From Bryobacterales bacterium (GTDB lineage: Bacteria; Acidobacteriota; Terriglobia; Bryobacterales; Bryobacteraceae), in assembly GCA_003135055.1 (NCBI GenBank), contig PLDF01000083.1, positions 21,018 through 85,017 of the forward strand: a stretch of DNA of 64,000 nt. The letters are read 5' to 3'. The notes beneath the pieces are model-generated. The model was not told where the DNA came from and did no database searches. It saw nothing but the letters and a program-made list of their open reading frames with translations. Shown piece by piece: positions 15,637 to 26,299 of the stretch. Made by a program: the position numbers and the translations under genes. How positions within the stretch are numbered: the stretch's first letter is position 1; each line of letters begins with the position of its first letter.

Positions 15637-18600
15637 ATGAGCGTAGCTGCCGCTATCCCAGAAGTCGGCCAGATTGTCCGCGTGCGCCAACGACTGTACT
15701 TGGTGGAGGGCCTGGTTGCGCGCCCCCGGCCGCAAGATTCCACGCTCGTCGAACTCTCCTGCATCGAGGACGACGCTCAAGGGCAGGAGCTCAAGGTGCT
15801 CTGGGAGCGAGAGTTGGACGCGGCGATCCTGACGGGTGAGGAGTGGGCGCGGCTCGCCCAGCGCGGATTCGACCCGCCTGAGTACTTCTCCGCCTATCTC
15901 AATACCCTCCGGTGGAATTGTGTCACTTCCACCGACGCCACCCTCCTGCAATCCCCTTTCCGTGCGGGTATCCGGCTGGACGCCTATCAGCTCGAACCAC
16001 TGAGAAAGGCGTTGCGACTACCACGCGTGAATCTGTTCATTGCCGATGACGTCGGCCTTGGCAAGACCATCGAGGCCGGCTTGATCGCGCGCGAATTGCT
16101 GATGCGCAAGAAAGTCCGCGAAATCGTGGTAGCGTGTCCGCCGTCGATGCTACTTCAGTGGCAGGAGGAACTTGAACAGCGATTTGGCCTTCTCTTCGAG
16201 ATCTTCGACAAAGACTTCATTGCCCAGATTCGCCGCGAACGAGGCTTCGGGGTCAACCCCTGGACGGCCCATTCCCGCTTTCTGATTTCCCACCGTCTGT
16301 TGATCGACGAGACCTACGCCGGGCCTCTCCGCAACTGGCTCGGGACGTTCCGCCCCGGCACCCTGCTTATCCTCGACGAAGCGCACCACGCCGCACCATC
16401 GAGCGGTCAGCGCTACGCCATCGACTCGCAGATTACGCGAGCGATCCAGGGGCTCTCTCCCAGGTTCGAACACCGATTGTTTCTATCCGCCACACCGCAC
16501 AACGGCCATTCGAACAGTTTCACCGCCCTGCTGGAGTTGTTGGATCCGCAGCGCTTCTGCCGCGGCGTCAAAGTGGTCAAGCGCAACCTGGATGACGTGA
16601 TGGTGCGCCGCCTCAAGGACGACCTGCGCGAGATCGTTGGCGGATTTCCGAAGCGCCATGTCGTGCAGGTTGATATTTCGGGTCTGCCCGCCGACTCTCC
16701 CGAGCTCCGTATCGCCGCCCTACTGGACCAGTACCGCGCCCTCCGCGAGGAGCGGCTGGCCGGAGAAAGCCGGCGCACGCAGAGTGCCTCCGGCCTCCTG
16801 ATCACCGGTCTTCAGCAGAGGCTGTTCTCTTCCATCGAAGCGTTCGCTAAAACGCTGGCGGTCCATCGCAAGACCGTCAAGAAGCAATGGGAACAGGCGC
16901 CGACGGCGCCAGCCGCCACAACATCGCTCGACTTGCTCTCAGAATCGGTAGGAGCGGACGACGAACGAGCCATCCTCTCCGAGGAGGCGCTCGCCGCAGA
17001 GGCCGACGCCCAGATGGAGGCCGCCACCACGGCGACCATCGGACCGACCCAGGATCAATCCTCGAGGTCCCTCTTCGACCGCGAGCAACAGCTCCTTGAC
17101 GAAATGACGGAACTTGCAGACAAGGCCCGCTTCCAGCCCGATGGACGGGTAAAGAAGCTGGTGGAGTGGATTCGCGCCGAACAGCTCAAAGACGGTAAGC
17201 ACTGGACCGATATTCGCGTCATCATCTTCACGGAGTACGACGACACCAAGCGCTATCTCCTCAATCAGCTGAACGCAATCATCGATCAATCCGACCGCGC
17301 TGAGGAGCGCATCGCCGTGTACCATGGCCCGACCCCGGCTGCTGAGCGCGAGACCATCAAGAGAGCCTTCAACGCAGATCCGAAGCAGCATCCACTGCGG
17401 ATTTTGATCGCCACTGACGCGGCGCGCGAGGGTCTCAACTTGCAAGCCCATTGCTGGAATCTTTTCCATTTCGACGTTCCCTGGAACCCCGGGCGCATGG
17501 AGCAGCGCAACGGTCGTATCGACCGCAAGCTGCAGCCCAGCCCCGATGTCTACTGCCATTACTTTTTCTACACGCAGCGGCCTGAGGATCGAATCCTGAA
17601 GGTGCTAGTCGAAAAGACCAAGCGCATCCAGGAGGAACTTGGATCGCTCTCACAAGTCATCGAAAGTCGCCTGGAAACGCTGATGAAGAACGGCATCCGC
17701 CGCCGCGATCTCTCGACTCTCGAACAGCAAATCCGCGATGCTGACATCGAGAAGGAACGCCGTGAGACCATGGCGGACGAACTGGAAGCCGCCCGCGAGC
17801 GGCAGGACGCCCTCCGCGAACAGATTGACCGCCTCCGCGGCATGCTCAATCGCTCGCGCCAGGCCGTCGCCTTCCAGGAAGACCACTTCCGTGCCGCCAT
17901 CTCCTGTGGACTTCGCATCGCAGGTTCCGAGCCACTCGGCGCCCAAGCCGCCAGCGGAACTCCGACGGCCATTCATGGCCCAACGCAGTACACCTTCCCC
18001 GCGATCGACCAGCGCGATGGAGCCGATCCCACCTGGGCCGCCACGCTGGACGCCCTGCGAAAGCCGCGCGATCGAGGCGAGCGTCTATGGGAGTGGCGCC
18101 GCAACGCACCCATCCGGCCGGTAGTCTTTGAGGACCCGGGAATCGTTACGGATGAGGTGGTGCATCTTCACCTGGAGCACCCGGTCGTCCGCCGTCTGTT
18201 GTCCCGGTTTGTCTCCCAGGGCTTCGTACATCACGATCTGTCTCGCGCCTGCTTGAGCCAGACCAACGACGCCATTCCGCGCGTGATCCTGCTGGGGCGA
18301 TTGGCACTCTATGGCCCCGGGGCAGCCCGCCTTCACGAAGAGATCATTCCCGTGACGGCCCGCTGGCGCGAGTCCACCCGAACGGAGCCGCTCACTCCTT
18401 ACGCGCGCACTGCCGAAACCGAAACGTTGCGGCTGCTCGATGATGCCCTGATGGCTCCGCGCGATCACCGTCTCAATGAAACCATACGCCGTCAACTGTT
18501 GGAATCGGTAACCCGCGACATCCAGGACCTTTTGCCTCACCTCGAAACTCGGGCTCGGGAATACGAACAGGATGCTCGCACCGCTCTCGGTAAACGCGCG

Positions 18601-18879
18601 GACGCCGAGGCCAAAGCCATGCGAGAGATCCTCGATCTGCAACAGACCCACCTGCTCTCCACCATCAGCGCTCACGACAAGAGCCTTCAGTTGTTGCTCG
18701 ATTTCAACGATGACGAACGCCGTCAGAAGGAGCATGACCGGCGCTACTGGGAGACACGCCTCGGCGAATTGCATCGCGAACGTGAGACAGAGCCCGAGCG
18801 TATTCGTGCCCTTTATGAAGTGAAGGCCCGCCGCGTCGAACCCATCGGCCTTGTCTATCTGTGGCCGGTGACCAACTAA
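15637..18879 (+). CDS. drmD: DISARM class 1 SNF2-like helicase DrmD
   Basis: A 1080-residue SNF2/Swi2-type ATPase. Motif I DDVGLGKT is near residue 137 and motif II LDEAHH near 246, with SATPHNG (motif III) soon after. The C-terminal RecA lobe holds ATDAAREGLNLQAH and QRNGRIDR (motifs V and VI). Coiled-coil-rich segments follow from about 700. In class 1 DISARM, DrmD is the helicase encoded first, before the DrmMI methylase, exactly the order here. It is a DNA-translocating component of the antiphage complex. The next gene starts 5 bases after its stop. An AT-rich stretch precedes the ATG, but no convincing promoter can be named. Confidence 0.92.
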   Translation: MSVAAAIPEVGQIVRVRQRLYLVEGLVARPRPQDSTLVELSCIEDDAQGQELKVLWERELDAAILTGEEWARLAQRGFDPPEYFSAYLNTLRWNCVTSTDATLLQSPFRAGIRLDAYQLEPLRKALRLPRVNLFIADDVGLGKTIEAGLIARELLMRKKVREIVVACPPSMLLQWQEELEQRFGLLFEIFDKDFIAQIRRERGFGVNPWTAHSRFLISHRLLIDETYAGPLRNWLGTFRPGTLLILDEAHHAAPSSGQRYAIDSQITRAIQGLSPRFEHRLFLSATPHNGHSNSFTALLELLDPQRFCRGVKVVKRNLDDVMVRRLKDDLREIVGGFPKRHVVQVDISGLPADSPELRIAALLDQYRALREERLAGESRRTQSASGLLITGLQQRLFSSIEAFAKTLAVHRKTVKKQWEQAPTAPAATTSLDLLSESVGADDERAILSEEALAAEADAQMEAATTATIGPTQDQSSRSLFDREQQLLDEMTELADKARFQPDGRVKKLVEWIRAEQLKDGKHWTDIRVIIFTEYDDTKRYLLNQLNAIIDQSDRAEERIAVYHGPTPAAERETIKRAFNADPKQHPLRILIATDAAREGLNLQAHCWNLFHFDVPWNPGRMEQRNGRIDRKLQPSPDVYCHYFFYTQRPEDRILKVLVEKTKRIQEELGSLSQVIESRLETLMKNGIRRRDLSTLEQQIRDADIEKERRETMADELEAARERQDALREQIDRLRGMLNRSRQAVAFQEDHFRAAISCGLRIAGSEPLGAQAASGTPTAIHGPTQYTFPAIDQRDGADPTWAATLDALRKPRDRGERLWEWRRNAPIRPVVFEDPGIVTDEVVHLHLEHPVVRRLLSRFVSQGFVHHDLSRACLSQTNDAIPRVILLGRLALYGPGAARLHEEIIPVTARWRESTRTEPLTPYARTAETETLRLLDDALMAPRDHRLNETIRRQLLESVTRDIQDLLPHLETRAREYEQDARTALGKRADAEAKAMREILDLQQTHLLSTISAHDKSLQLLLDFNDDERRQKEHDRRYWETRLGELHRERETEPERIRALYEVKARRVEPIGLVYLWPVTN

Positions 18880-18884
18880 CCACC

Positions 18885-21800
18885 ATGGCGAAGTCCCCGG
18901 AACAGCTCGCGCATGAGCAGTGGCTCGGCTACATCCAGCCTGAAGGGTTGGTAGTCTCTATTCCGGCCCTGCTGGAAGCCCGTGCGCACATCAACCAGAA
19001 CTTCCTACCCCGCCACCGCGCGCTGCTCGAATTCCTGCCCAAGGACCGCACCGGCCAGCCCATCGGTGAACTGCCGGGCTTTCTCCCGTTCGCTGAATCC
19101 ATTCTCGGTTGGTCGCAAGCCGACATCGCTGGAGCACCGCAAGGGCCGGCTCTGCCCGACACGCTTCAGTTTTACCTGCGGGATTATGGCGAGACCCTGC
19201 AGCCGACCTATGCCGTGCGCGACTCGGCCCGCGACGACTCGGACTGGCTGCTACTGATTGAGGAACTGCCCGGTGTTCAGGATTTCGATACCGCCATCCC
19301 CACCGGCATCCGGCAATGGCAGGCCAGCCCGCAAGCTCGCTTTGAGCGCCTGCTGCGAGAGACGAAAGTGCCAGCCGGACTGCTGGTCAACCAACAAGCC
19401 ATCCGCCTGGTCTACGCTCCACGGGGCGAATCGAGCGGTTTTCTCACCTTCCGCATTCCTGAAATGATCCAAGTCGCGGGACGGCCGCTCTTCGCCGCCC
19501 TCGACATGCTGCTGTCCGCCGACCGCCTCTTCGTTGTCGAGAGGAAGGAGCAACTCCCGGCGATTCTTGCCGCCAGCCGTAAATACCAGAACGTCGTCTC
19601 GACACGCCTGGCTGGGCAGGTGTTGGCCGCGCTGTACGAATTGCTGCGAGGCTTCCAGGCGGGCCATGACCAGTCGTCGGGCCAGTTACTGAAAGACGTG
19701 CTGGCGAACGATCCCCATCAGGTCTACCAGGGCCTGCTCACGGTGCTGCTGCGGCTGGTCTTCATCCTCTTTGCCGAGGATCGCGGCCTGCTCTCGACCG
19801 ATCCCATCTACACCAACCACTACGGCATCGGCGGTCTCTTCGAGCGGCTCCGCGCCGACGCTGCCCGCTACCCCGACACCATGGATCAGCGCTTCGGAGC
19901 CTGGGCGCAACTCCTCACGCTGTTCCGCCTCATCTATGATGGCGGCAGTCACGGGCCCAAGTTCGATCTGCCCGCGCGCCGCGGCTACCTCTTCGATCCC
20001 AGCCGCTACGCCTTCCTCGAAGGCCGCCAAGCTGCAGAAGACTCTATCGCCATTCCCCGCATCTCGGACGGCGTACTCCATCGCGTACTCGAGAACCTGC
20101 TCATCCTCGACGGCGAACGGCTCAGCTACCGCAATCTCGATGTTGAACAGATCGGCAGCGTCTACGAGGCTGTCATGGGCTTCACTCTTGAGGTAGCTGC
20201 GGGACCTGCCATCGCGATCACCTCGCCGAAGAAGGCGAAAGGCGGGGCACCCGTCACCATTAACCTGGACGAACTGCTTCGAGCCGCGCCCGCCAAACGC
20301 GGCGAGTGGTTGCAGAAAGCCACCGGCCAGAAACTCGCCCCAAAGGCGGCGGCTGCACTGAAATCCGCTGCTTCGCTCGCCGATCTGTTGGCCGCGCTCG
20401 ACCGCAAGATCGAGAAAGACCTGACGCCCGCCGTGGTCCCTGCCGGCTCCATGATCTTCCAGCCGTCACCCGAACGCCGCCGCAGCGGATCCCACTATAC
20501 GCCCCGGTCGCTCACCAGCCCCATTGTCGAAGCCGCCTTGGCTCCCGTACTTCAGCAACTCGGCCCCGAGCCGACATCGGAACAGATTCTCGATCTCAAG
20601 GTCTGTGACCCAGCCATGGGCTCAGGCGCATTCCTTGTGGAAGCCTGCCGGCAGTTGGGCGAGCACTTGCTCGAAGCCTGGCGCCGCGAAGATTCCCTTC
20701 CGCCGATTCCTCCGGACGAGGAAGAACTGCTCCATGCCCGCCGTGTGATCGCCCAGCGCTGTCTGTACGGTGTGGACAGGAACAAAATGGCTGTTGATCT
20801 CGCCAAGCTTTCCCTTTGGCTGGCGACGCTTGCCAAGGAGCACCCCTTCACGTTCCTCGACCATGCGCTGCGCGATGGCGATTCGTTGGTCGGTTTCACC
20901 ACTCGGCAGATCAGTTACTTCGACTGGTCTCAGAGCCCTCAACAGGACATCTTCGGCAAACGCTTCCAGGAAAGGTTAGAACGCGTTCTTCGCAATAGAG
21001 CCGTCATTATTAACTCCCCGGACACCATTCCGTACGAGACTCAGCAGCAGCGTTTGCGGAAGGCGGACGAGTACTTGATGGATGCCCGCCTCACCGGTGA
21101 CCTGCTAGTGGCAGGGTTCTTTTCGGCATCGAAGCCAAAGGCGAGGGAAAAGGAGCGGCTCGCTAAAGGCGCGCTTCTCAAGCGAGCGCTTGAGAAGATT
21201 ACAGATCTCGATGCCGACGATGAGATCCAGGGCATCGCGCGAGCGCTCCGTGCTCAGGGCGTCACGCCCTTCCATTGGGAAATCGAGTTTCCAGAAGTCT
21301 TTCGTTTGGGCGGTTTCGACGTGATCGTCGGCAACCCTCCCTTTGCCGGCAAGAATACGATCATAGAAGGCAATGCCACCTATTATATGGACTGGCTGAA
21401 GTTGATTCATGCCGAGTCCCACGGCAACTCGGACCTGGCTGCGCACTTCTTCCGGCGAGCATTCACTTTGCTCAAGCCGGGAGGCTGCTTTGGCCTGATC
21501 GCTACGAACACTATCGGACAGGGCGATACGCGATCCACTGGGCTGCGCTGGATCTGCGGGAATGGCGGTGTCATCTATCACGCGCGCAAGCGCTACAAGT
21601 GGCCGGGACAGGCGGCGGTGGTGGTCAGCGTCGTGCATGTGCACAAAGGCCCGCTTGAGCGCCCGTACTATCTCGACGGCCGCGCGGTGGAGCGCATAAC
21701 AGCCTATCTGTTCCATGCTGGTGGTAGCGAAGATCCCGAGACACTGGTGGCCAATGAGGATAAGAGTTTTCAAGGGAGTATCGTTCTCGGTATGGGCTTT

Positions 21801-22940
21801 ACCTTTGACGATAGCGATAGCAAAGGCGTCGCTTCGTCGTTGGCCGAGATGCACCGCTTGATCGCGAAAGACTCGCGCAATGCCGAACGGATTTTTCCTT
21901 ACATCGGCGGCGAAGAGCTTAACGACTCCCCGACTCACGCCCACCACCGTTACGTGATCAATTTCGAGGACTTTCCGCTGCGCCGCAAGGAGACGGGGCA
22001 CACGTGGTTCGGGTTGAAGGAGGAGACGAAGCGTGCGCAATTGCGGTTAGGGATCGTCGCCCCGGACTATCCAGGTACTGTAGCGGAAGACTGGCCAGAC
22101 CTGCTCGCAATCGTCGAGGATCGAGTAAAGCCACTGCGCGCGAGCGATAAGCGGGAGAACTATCGGGAACGTTGGTGGCGCTTTGCCGAGAACCGGCCGG
22201 GCCTCAGCGGTGCACTAAGCCGGATACCTCGGACCATTGTGATCTCACGCGTTAGTCAACTGCTCGCATTCGCATTTCTGCCGAGCAGTATCGTGCCGGC
22301 AGAAAGCCTTGTGGCGGTGGCCCTTCCAACCCATTCCGCGTTCGCCGCACTGCAGGCGCGCGTGCATGAAATCTGGGCACGCTTCATGGCGTCCTCGATG
22401 AAAGACGACTTGCGGTACACACCATCGGACTGCTTCGAGACGTTCCCTTTTCCTGCCGGTTTTGAGTGCCAGCCCGCGCTCGAAACGGCGGGTCAAGTCT
22501 ACTACGACTTCCGCGCCGCTCTGATGCTCCGGAACAACGAAGGCCTCACGAAGACGTATAACCGCTTTCATGATCCCGGCGAGATGTCGAGTGACATTAT
22601 CGAACTGCGTCGCCTGCACGATTCCATGGATCGCACAGTACTTGACGCCTACGGTTGGACGAACTTTCGACCGATTTGCGATTTCTTCCCTGAGTTCGAC
22701 GATGAAGACGAGGACGAATCGGAGATCAGTCGCAAGAAGAAGCGCTTCCGTTATCGTTGGCCTGATGAGGTCCGCGACGACGTGCTGGCTCGGCTCCTAG
22801 TCATGAATCAGCGGCGCTATGAGGAAGAAGTCCTGGCAGGGCTACACGACAAAGCCGACGGATCGCGAAGCACCCGGCGCCGGAAATCAGCCGAGCCCGA
22901 GGATGAACCAGTCGAGGATCAGGGAGAATTGGATCTATGA
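18885..22940 (+). CDS. drmMI: DISARM class 1 adenine methyltransferase DrmMI
   Basis: A protein of about 1351 residues, starting at ATG 18885; a GTG at 18861 in the same frame would overlap drmD. It has the layout of Eco57I/type IIG-like N6-adenine methylases: SAM motif DPAMGSGAFLVEA near residue 575 and catalytic NPPF near 817. A long N-terminal region and a C-terminal target-recognition-like region ending in an acidic stretch flank these. In DISARM the methylase marks host DNA so the helicase/effector module spares it. No nuclease motif is evident in the chain. Its last codons overlap drmA by the ATGA at 22937. Confidence 0.92.
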   Translation: MAKSPEQLAHEQWLGYIQPEGLVVSIPALLEARAHINQNFLPRHRALLEFLPKDRTGQPIGELPGFLPFAESILGWSQADIAGAPQGPALPDTLQFYLRDYGETLQPTYAVRDSARDDSDWLLLIEELPGVQDFDTAIPTGIRQWQASPQARFERLLRETKVPAGLLVNQQAIRLVYAPRGESSGFLTFRIPEMIQVAGRPLFAALDMLLSADRLFVVERKEQLPAILAASRKYQNVVSTRLAGQVLAALYELLRGFQAGHDQSSGQLLKDVLANDPHQVYQGLLTVLLRLVFILFAEDRGLLSTDPIYTNHYGIGGLFERLRADAARYPDTMDQRFGAWAQLLTLFRLIYDGGSHGPKFDLPARRGYLFDPSRYAFLEGRQAAEDSIAIPRISDGVLHRVLENLLILDGERLSYRNLDVEQIGSVYEAVMGFTLEVAAGPAIAITSPKKAKGGAPVTINLDELLRAAPAKRGEWLQKATGQKLAPKAAAALKSAASLADLLAALDRKIEKDLTPAVVPAGSMIFQPSPERRRSGSHYTPRSLTSPIVEAALAPVLQQLGPEPTSEQILDLKVCDPAMGSGAFLVEACRQLGEHLLEAWRREDSLPPIPPDEEELLHARRVIAQRCLYGVDRNKMAVDLAKLSLWLATLAKEHPFTFLDHALRDGDSLVGFTTRQISYFDWSQSPQQDIFGKRFQERLERVLRNRAVIINSPDTIPYETQQQRLRKADEYLMDARLTGDLLVAGFFSASKPKAREKERLAKGALLKRALEKITDLDADDEIQGIARALRAQGVTPFHWEIEFPEVFRLGGFDVIVGNPPFAGKNTIIEGNATYYMDWLKLIHAESHGNSDLAAHFFRRAFTLLKPGGCFGLIATNTIGQGDTRSTGLRWICGNGGVIYHARKRYKWPGQAAVVVSVVHVHKGPLERPYYLDGRAVERITAYLFHAGGSEDPETLVANEDKSFQGSIVLGMGFTFDDSDSKGVASSLAEMHRLIAKDSRNAERIFPYIGGEELNDSPTHAHHRYVINFEDFPLRRKETGHTWFGLKEETKRAQLRLGIVAPDYPGTVAEDWPDLLAIVEDRVKPLRASDKRENYRERWWRFAENRPGLSGALSRIPRTIVISRVSQLLAFAFLPSSIVPAESLVAVALPTHSAFAALQARVHEIWARFMASSMKDDLRYTPSDCFETFPFPAGFECQPALETAGQVYYDFRAALMLRNNEGLTKTYNRFHDPGEMSSDIIELRRLHDSMDRTVLDAYGWTNFRPICDFFPEFDDEDEDESEISRKKKRFRYRWPDEVRDDVLARLLVMNQRRYEEEVLAGLHDKADGSRSTRRRKSAEPEDEPVEDQGELDL

Positions 22941-25900
22941 CCTCGGCGGAAGTCCGTTCGAAATTGGTAGAGTCGCTGGAACTCGATCTGGTGGGCCCGC
23001 GCCCCGGTTTGGGCGATGCGAAGGAAATCTTGTCCCAATCGCCCTCGCGTTGGTATCTGACGGGCTTTCTGGTCCCGATCGACGCAGCGTCCTCGCAGAA
23101 GGTAGACGAAGATGCGACCGAAGAACTGGATACGGCCGAATCCGGCGGCGTTGACGATGACGAACCGCCAGAGCGCGGCTCCGCCCGGAATCGCATCTTC
23201 CCTTCCTCGATGGGCGTGAGCGTGTTAGTTCCGGCCGAAGCCAAGGCGCTTGCAGTGACGGTAACGTGGGGAGACTACGAGCCGCGCAGCGGTCCTGAAA
23301 GCTGGCTCCGCGTTCCGCATGAACACCTTTTGACGCTCAATCTGCCGGCGAAAACCGGCAATACGCGAGAAACCGTCGTCCCGGAAAGCAAGGGTTTGAA
23401 AGTGGCGCTGCTGGTGCGCCCCGTTGAGTCCGCGGCCCTCGAAGCCGGACTGGCCGCGGGTACTCGGACGGTGTCTGTATTCCTGGTCAACCGCCGGAAG
23501 CCGGCGCCCGATGAACAGAAGGACAAGGCATTCGCCTTTCAGGCGCAACTCGATATCCGCGCCGATGTGCCGTTGGTTGCGCGGCCCGACCTGCGGGGCC
23601 TGGCGAGCGACGATTGGGACGACCGCATTGCCGACTTGCAGTATCGCGACACCGGTGAATACGCCGTCGGTCACAATGTCGCGACAGAAGCCATTCTGGC
23701 CGATGGCCACTGCCAGGCGGTGCGCACCTGCTGGGTGCCGACGGCCGAGGTGGAGCGGGTCGCTCCCGCCCCGATCGCCGGAGTGGAATTGAAGATGGAT
23801 GCCCTCGCGGCGCTGGTGGACTTTCCCGACGCGCAGGCGAAGCTCAATCCGCTGGTCACCGAGTACCGGACCTGGATCTCCGCGCAAACGGTACCCACGT
23901 TGTCAGCCAAGCGCAAAGAAACCGCCGACGGTTTGCAGAGCAAGGCAAGAGTGGCGGCGGACCGCATCGCGCTAGGCATCGCGCTGCTTGAAGATCCGCA
24001 ATGTCTGGCCGCATTTCAGCTCGCCAACAAGGTGATGGCGACGGCGGCTCGGCGGCGGTTGGGCGTGATGCAGGGGAAGCCACCTGCGTCAATCACGCCG
24101 GAATGGCGTCCTTTCCAGTTGGCATTCCTGCTGATGAATCTGCCAGGCATCGCCCGCCCCCTGGCCGAAGATCGCAAGGTGGTGGACCTGCTGTTTTTCC
24201 CTACGGGCGGCGGCAAGACCGAAGCCTACCTGGGGCTCGCCGCGTGCACGCTCGTCTTGCGACGGATGCAGAACCCCGGCATCACGAGTGCGGGCGTCAG
24301 TGTTCTGATGCGTTACACGCTGCGACTGCTGACGCTGGATCAGTTAGGACGCGCGGCGACGTTGATTTGCGCCTTGGAGTTAGAGCGGCAGAACGACGCC
24401 AAGCTCCTGGGCGACTGGCCATTTGAAATCGGCCTCTGGGTGGGACGGGCAGCGACGCCGAACCGCATGGGTCGGAAAGGCGACAACGACCGCGAATCGG
24501 CGCGGGCGCGGACCGTCGCGTATCTGAACGATGATCGCAAGCCGTCGCCAATTCCGCTGGAAGAGTGCCCGTGGTGCGGGACGAAGTTCAAACCGATTTC
24601 TTTCAAGCTGCTGCCGAATCCGGATGAGCCGACCGACTTGCGAATTCGTTGCGTGAATCGGAGTTGCGAGTTCGGCCGCGAGTTCTCACTGCCAATTTTG
24701 GCGGTAGACGATCCGATTTATCGCCGCCTGCCCTGCTTCATCATCGCGACGGTCGATAAGTTCGCGGGCCTGCCGTGGGTGGGGCAGGTTGGCGCGTTCT
24801 TTGGGCGGGTCAACCGCTATGACGCCAGGGCTGGTTTCTTTGGGCCGTGCGACACGGCACAGGGCACCGCCATACCGGGAGGGCGGCTGCTGCCTCCGGA
24901 CCTGGTCATACAGGATGAGTTGCACTTGATCTCGGGTCCGCTGGGCACGATGGTCGGGCTTTACGAGACTGCGCTGGAAGCGCTCAGCATACGGCAACTG
25001 GATGGCGTGGCCGTCAAGCCCAAGATCATCGCCTCGACCGCGACGGTTCGCCGTGCCGATAGTCAGATTCGCGCGCTATTCAATCGCGCGACGGTGGACA
25101 TCTTTCCGCCACCGGGACCGGATCGCCGCGATTCGTTTTTTGCCCACACGCTGCCGGTATCCGAAAGTCCCGCCAGGGAGTACGCCGGGATCGCCGCTCA
25201 GGGCCGAAGCCCGAAGGTGGTGATGCTGAGAGTGTATATGGCGCTTTTGGGGGCATCGCAAAAGTATTTCGACCGTTTGAAGGTGAAGGGGCAGGAGAAT
25301 CCAGCGGACCCCTACATGACGCTGGTCGGCTATTACAACGCGCTGCGAGAACTCGGCGGAGCGCGGCGGTTGATCGAAGACGAAGTCCGCAACCGGTTGG
25401 TGGGCTACTCGTCAAGGAAGCGGCAAGGCGAGGCCGAGGGGTTGTTCGCCAACCGCCAGATCGATTACGAACCCGTCGAATTGACCAGCCGCGAGAGCAC
25501 GGCCCGGGTCTCGGAGGCCAAACGTCGCCTCGCACTGCCGTTTGGCCAGGACAAAGCCGTGCATGTCGCGATCGCCACCAATATGATCTCGGTTGGCCTC
25601 GACATCACCCGGCTGGGCTTGATGGTGGTATTCGGGCAGCCAAAAACGAGCGCGGAATACATCCAGGCCACGAGCCGTGTAGGCCGCGCCGAGAGCCGGC
25701 CAGGTTTAGTGGTGACGATCTACAACGTCCACAAGCCGCGCGACCGCTCCCACTATGAGCGCTTTGAGATCTACCATGAGACGTTTTACCGGAGCGTGGA
25801 AGTGACCAGTGTGACGCCCTTCTCCCCGCGCGCGCTCGACAAAGGTCTGGCGGGGACGATGGTGGGTTTGGCGCGGCACATTCTGCCTCCGATGACTCCC

Positions 25901-26299
25901 GCTCGCGGCGCCGCGCAGATTCTGGCCGAAAGGGTACGACTCGACTCTGTGGTCGATACGCTGGCGGAACGGGCGCTGGGCCACTCGACCCTTCCACCCG
26001 CGGAGGCCGATATCTTGCGGCGCCGGGTACGGGAACGGACGCTCGATCTGCTCGATGAGTGGAGCAAGGAGGCGATGGAGCTCGCGAACGTCGGCGTGGG
26101 CTTGCAGTACAACCCTACCGAGGCGGGCGGCGCGCAGCCACTGTTACGCGATTTCCTCAGTCCCGATTTGAAGAACTTGCCGCCCAATCACCGGCGCATG
26201 AAGTTCCGGGCGAACCGTTCGTTGCGGGACGTCGAGCCGAGTGTCGCCGTCCAGGTGAAGACCATCGACCTGCAGCCCGTGGAGGAAGACGAAGTATGA
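22937..26299 (+). CDS. drmA: DISARM helicase-domain protein DrmA
   Basis: A 1120-residue superfamily 2 helicase-like protein. Walker A is FPTGGGKTEAYLG near residue 420, with the DEXH-equivalent IQDELHLISGPLG near 655. The C-terminal helicase lobe carries ATNMISVGLDI and QATSRVGR. A zinc-knuckle-like segment (CPWCGTKF ... RCVNRSCEFG) lies between the two lobes. DrmA is one of the core DISARM proteins and with DrmB forms the complex that loads onto unmethylated or 5'-overhang DNA. ATGA overlaps couple it to drmMI before it and drmB after it. Confidence 0.93.
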   Translation: MTSAEVRSKLVESLELDLVGPRPGLGDAKEILSQSPSRWYLTGFLVPIDAASSQKVDEDATEELDTAESGGVDDDEPPERGSARNRIFPSSMGVSVLVPAEAKALAVTVTWGDYEPRSGPESWLRVPHEHLLTLNLPAKTGNTRETVVPESKGLKVALLVRPVESAALEAGLAAGTRTVSVFLVNRRKPAPDEQKDKAFAFQAQLDIRADVPLVARPDLRGLASDDWDDRIADLQYRDTGEYAVGHNVATEAILADGHCQAVRTCWVPTAEVERVAPAPIAGVELKMDALAALVDFPDAQAKLNPLVTEYRTWISAQTVPTLSAKRKETADGLQSKARVAADRIALGIALLEDPQCLAAFQLANKVMATAARRRLGVMQGKPPASITPEWRPFQLAFLLMNLPGIARPLAEDRKVVDLLFFPTGGGKTEAYLGLAACTLVLRRMQNPGITSAGVSVLMRYTLRLLTLDQLGRAATLICALELERQNDAKLLGDWPFEIGLWVGRAATPNRMGRKGDNDRESARARTVAYLNDDRKPSPIPLEECPWCGTKFKPISFKLLPNPDEPTDLRIRCVNRSCEFGREFSLPILAVDDPIYRRLPCFIIATVDKFAGLPWVGQVGAFFGRVNRYDARAGFFGPCDTAQGTAIPGGRLLPPDLVIQDELHLISGPLGTMVGLYETALEALSIRQLDGVAVKPKIIASTATVRRADSQIRALFNRATVDIFPPPGPDRRDSFFAHTLPVSESPAREYAGIAAQGRSPKVVMLRVYMALLGASQKYFDRLKVKGQENPADPYMTLVGYYNALRELGGARRLIEDEVRNRLVGYSSRKRQGEAEGLFANRQIDYEPVELTSRESTARVSEAKRRLALPFGQDKAVHVAIATNMISVGLDITRLGLMVVFGQPKTSAEYIQATSRVGRAESRPGLVVTIYNVHKPRDRSHYERFEIYHETFYRSVEVTSVTPFSPRALDKGLAGTMVGLARHILPPMTPARGAAQILAERVRLDSVVDTLAERALGHSTLPPAEADILRRRVRERTLDLLDEWSKEAMELANVGVGLQYNPTEAGGAQPLLRDFLSPDLKNLPPNHRRMKFRANRSLRDVEPSVAVQVKTIDLQPVEEDEV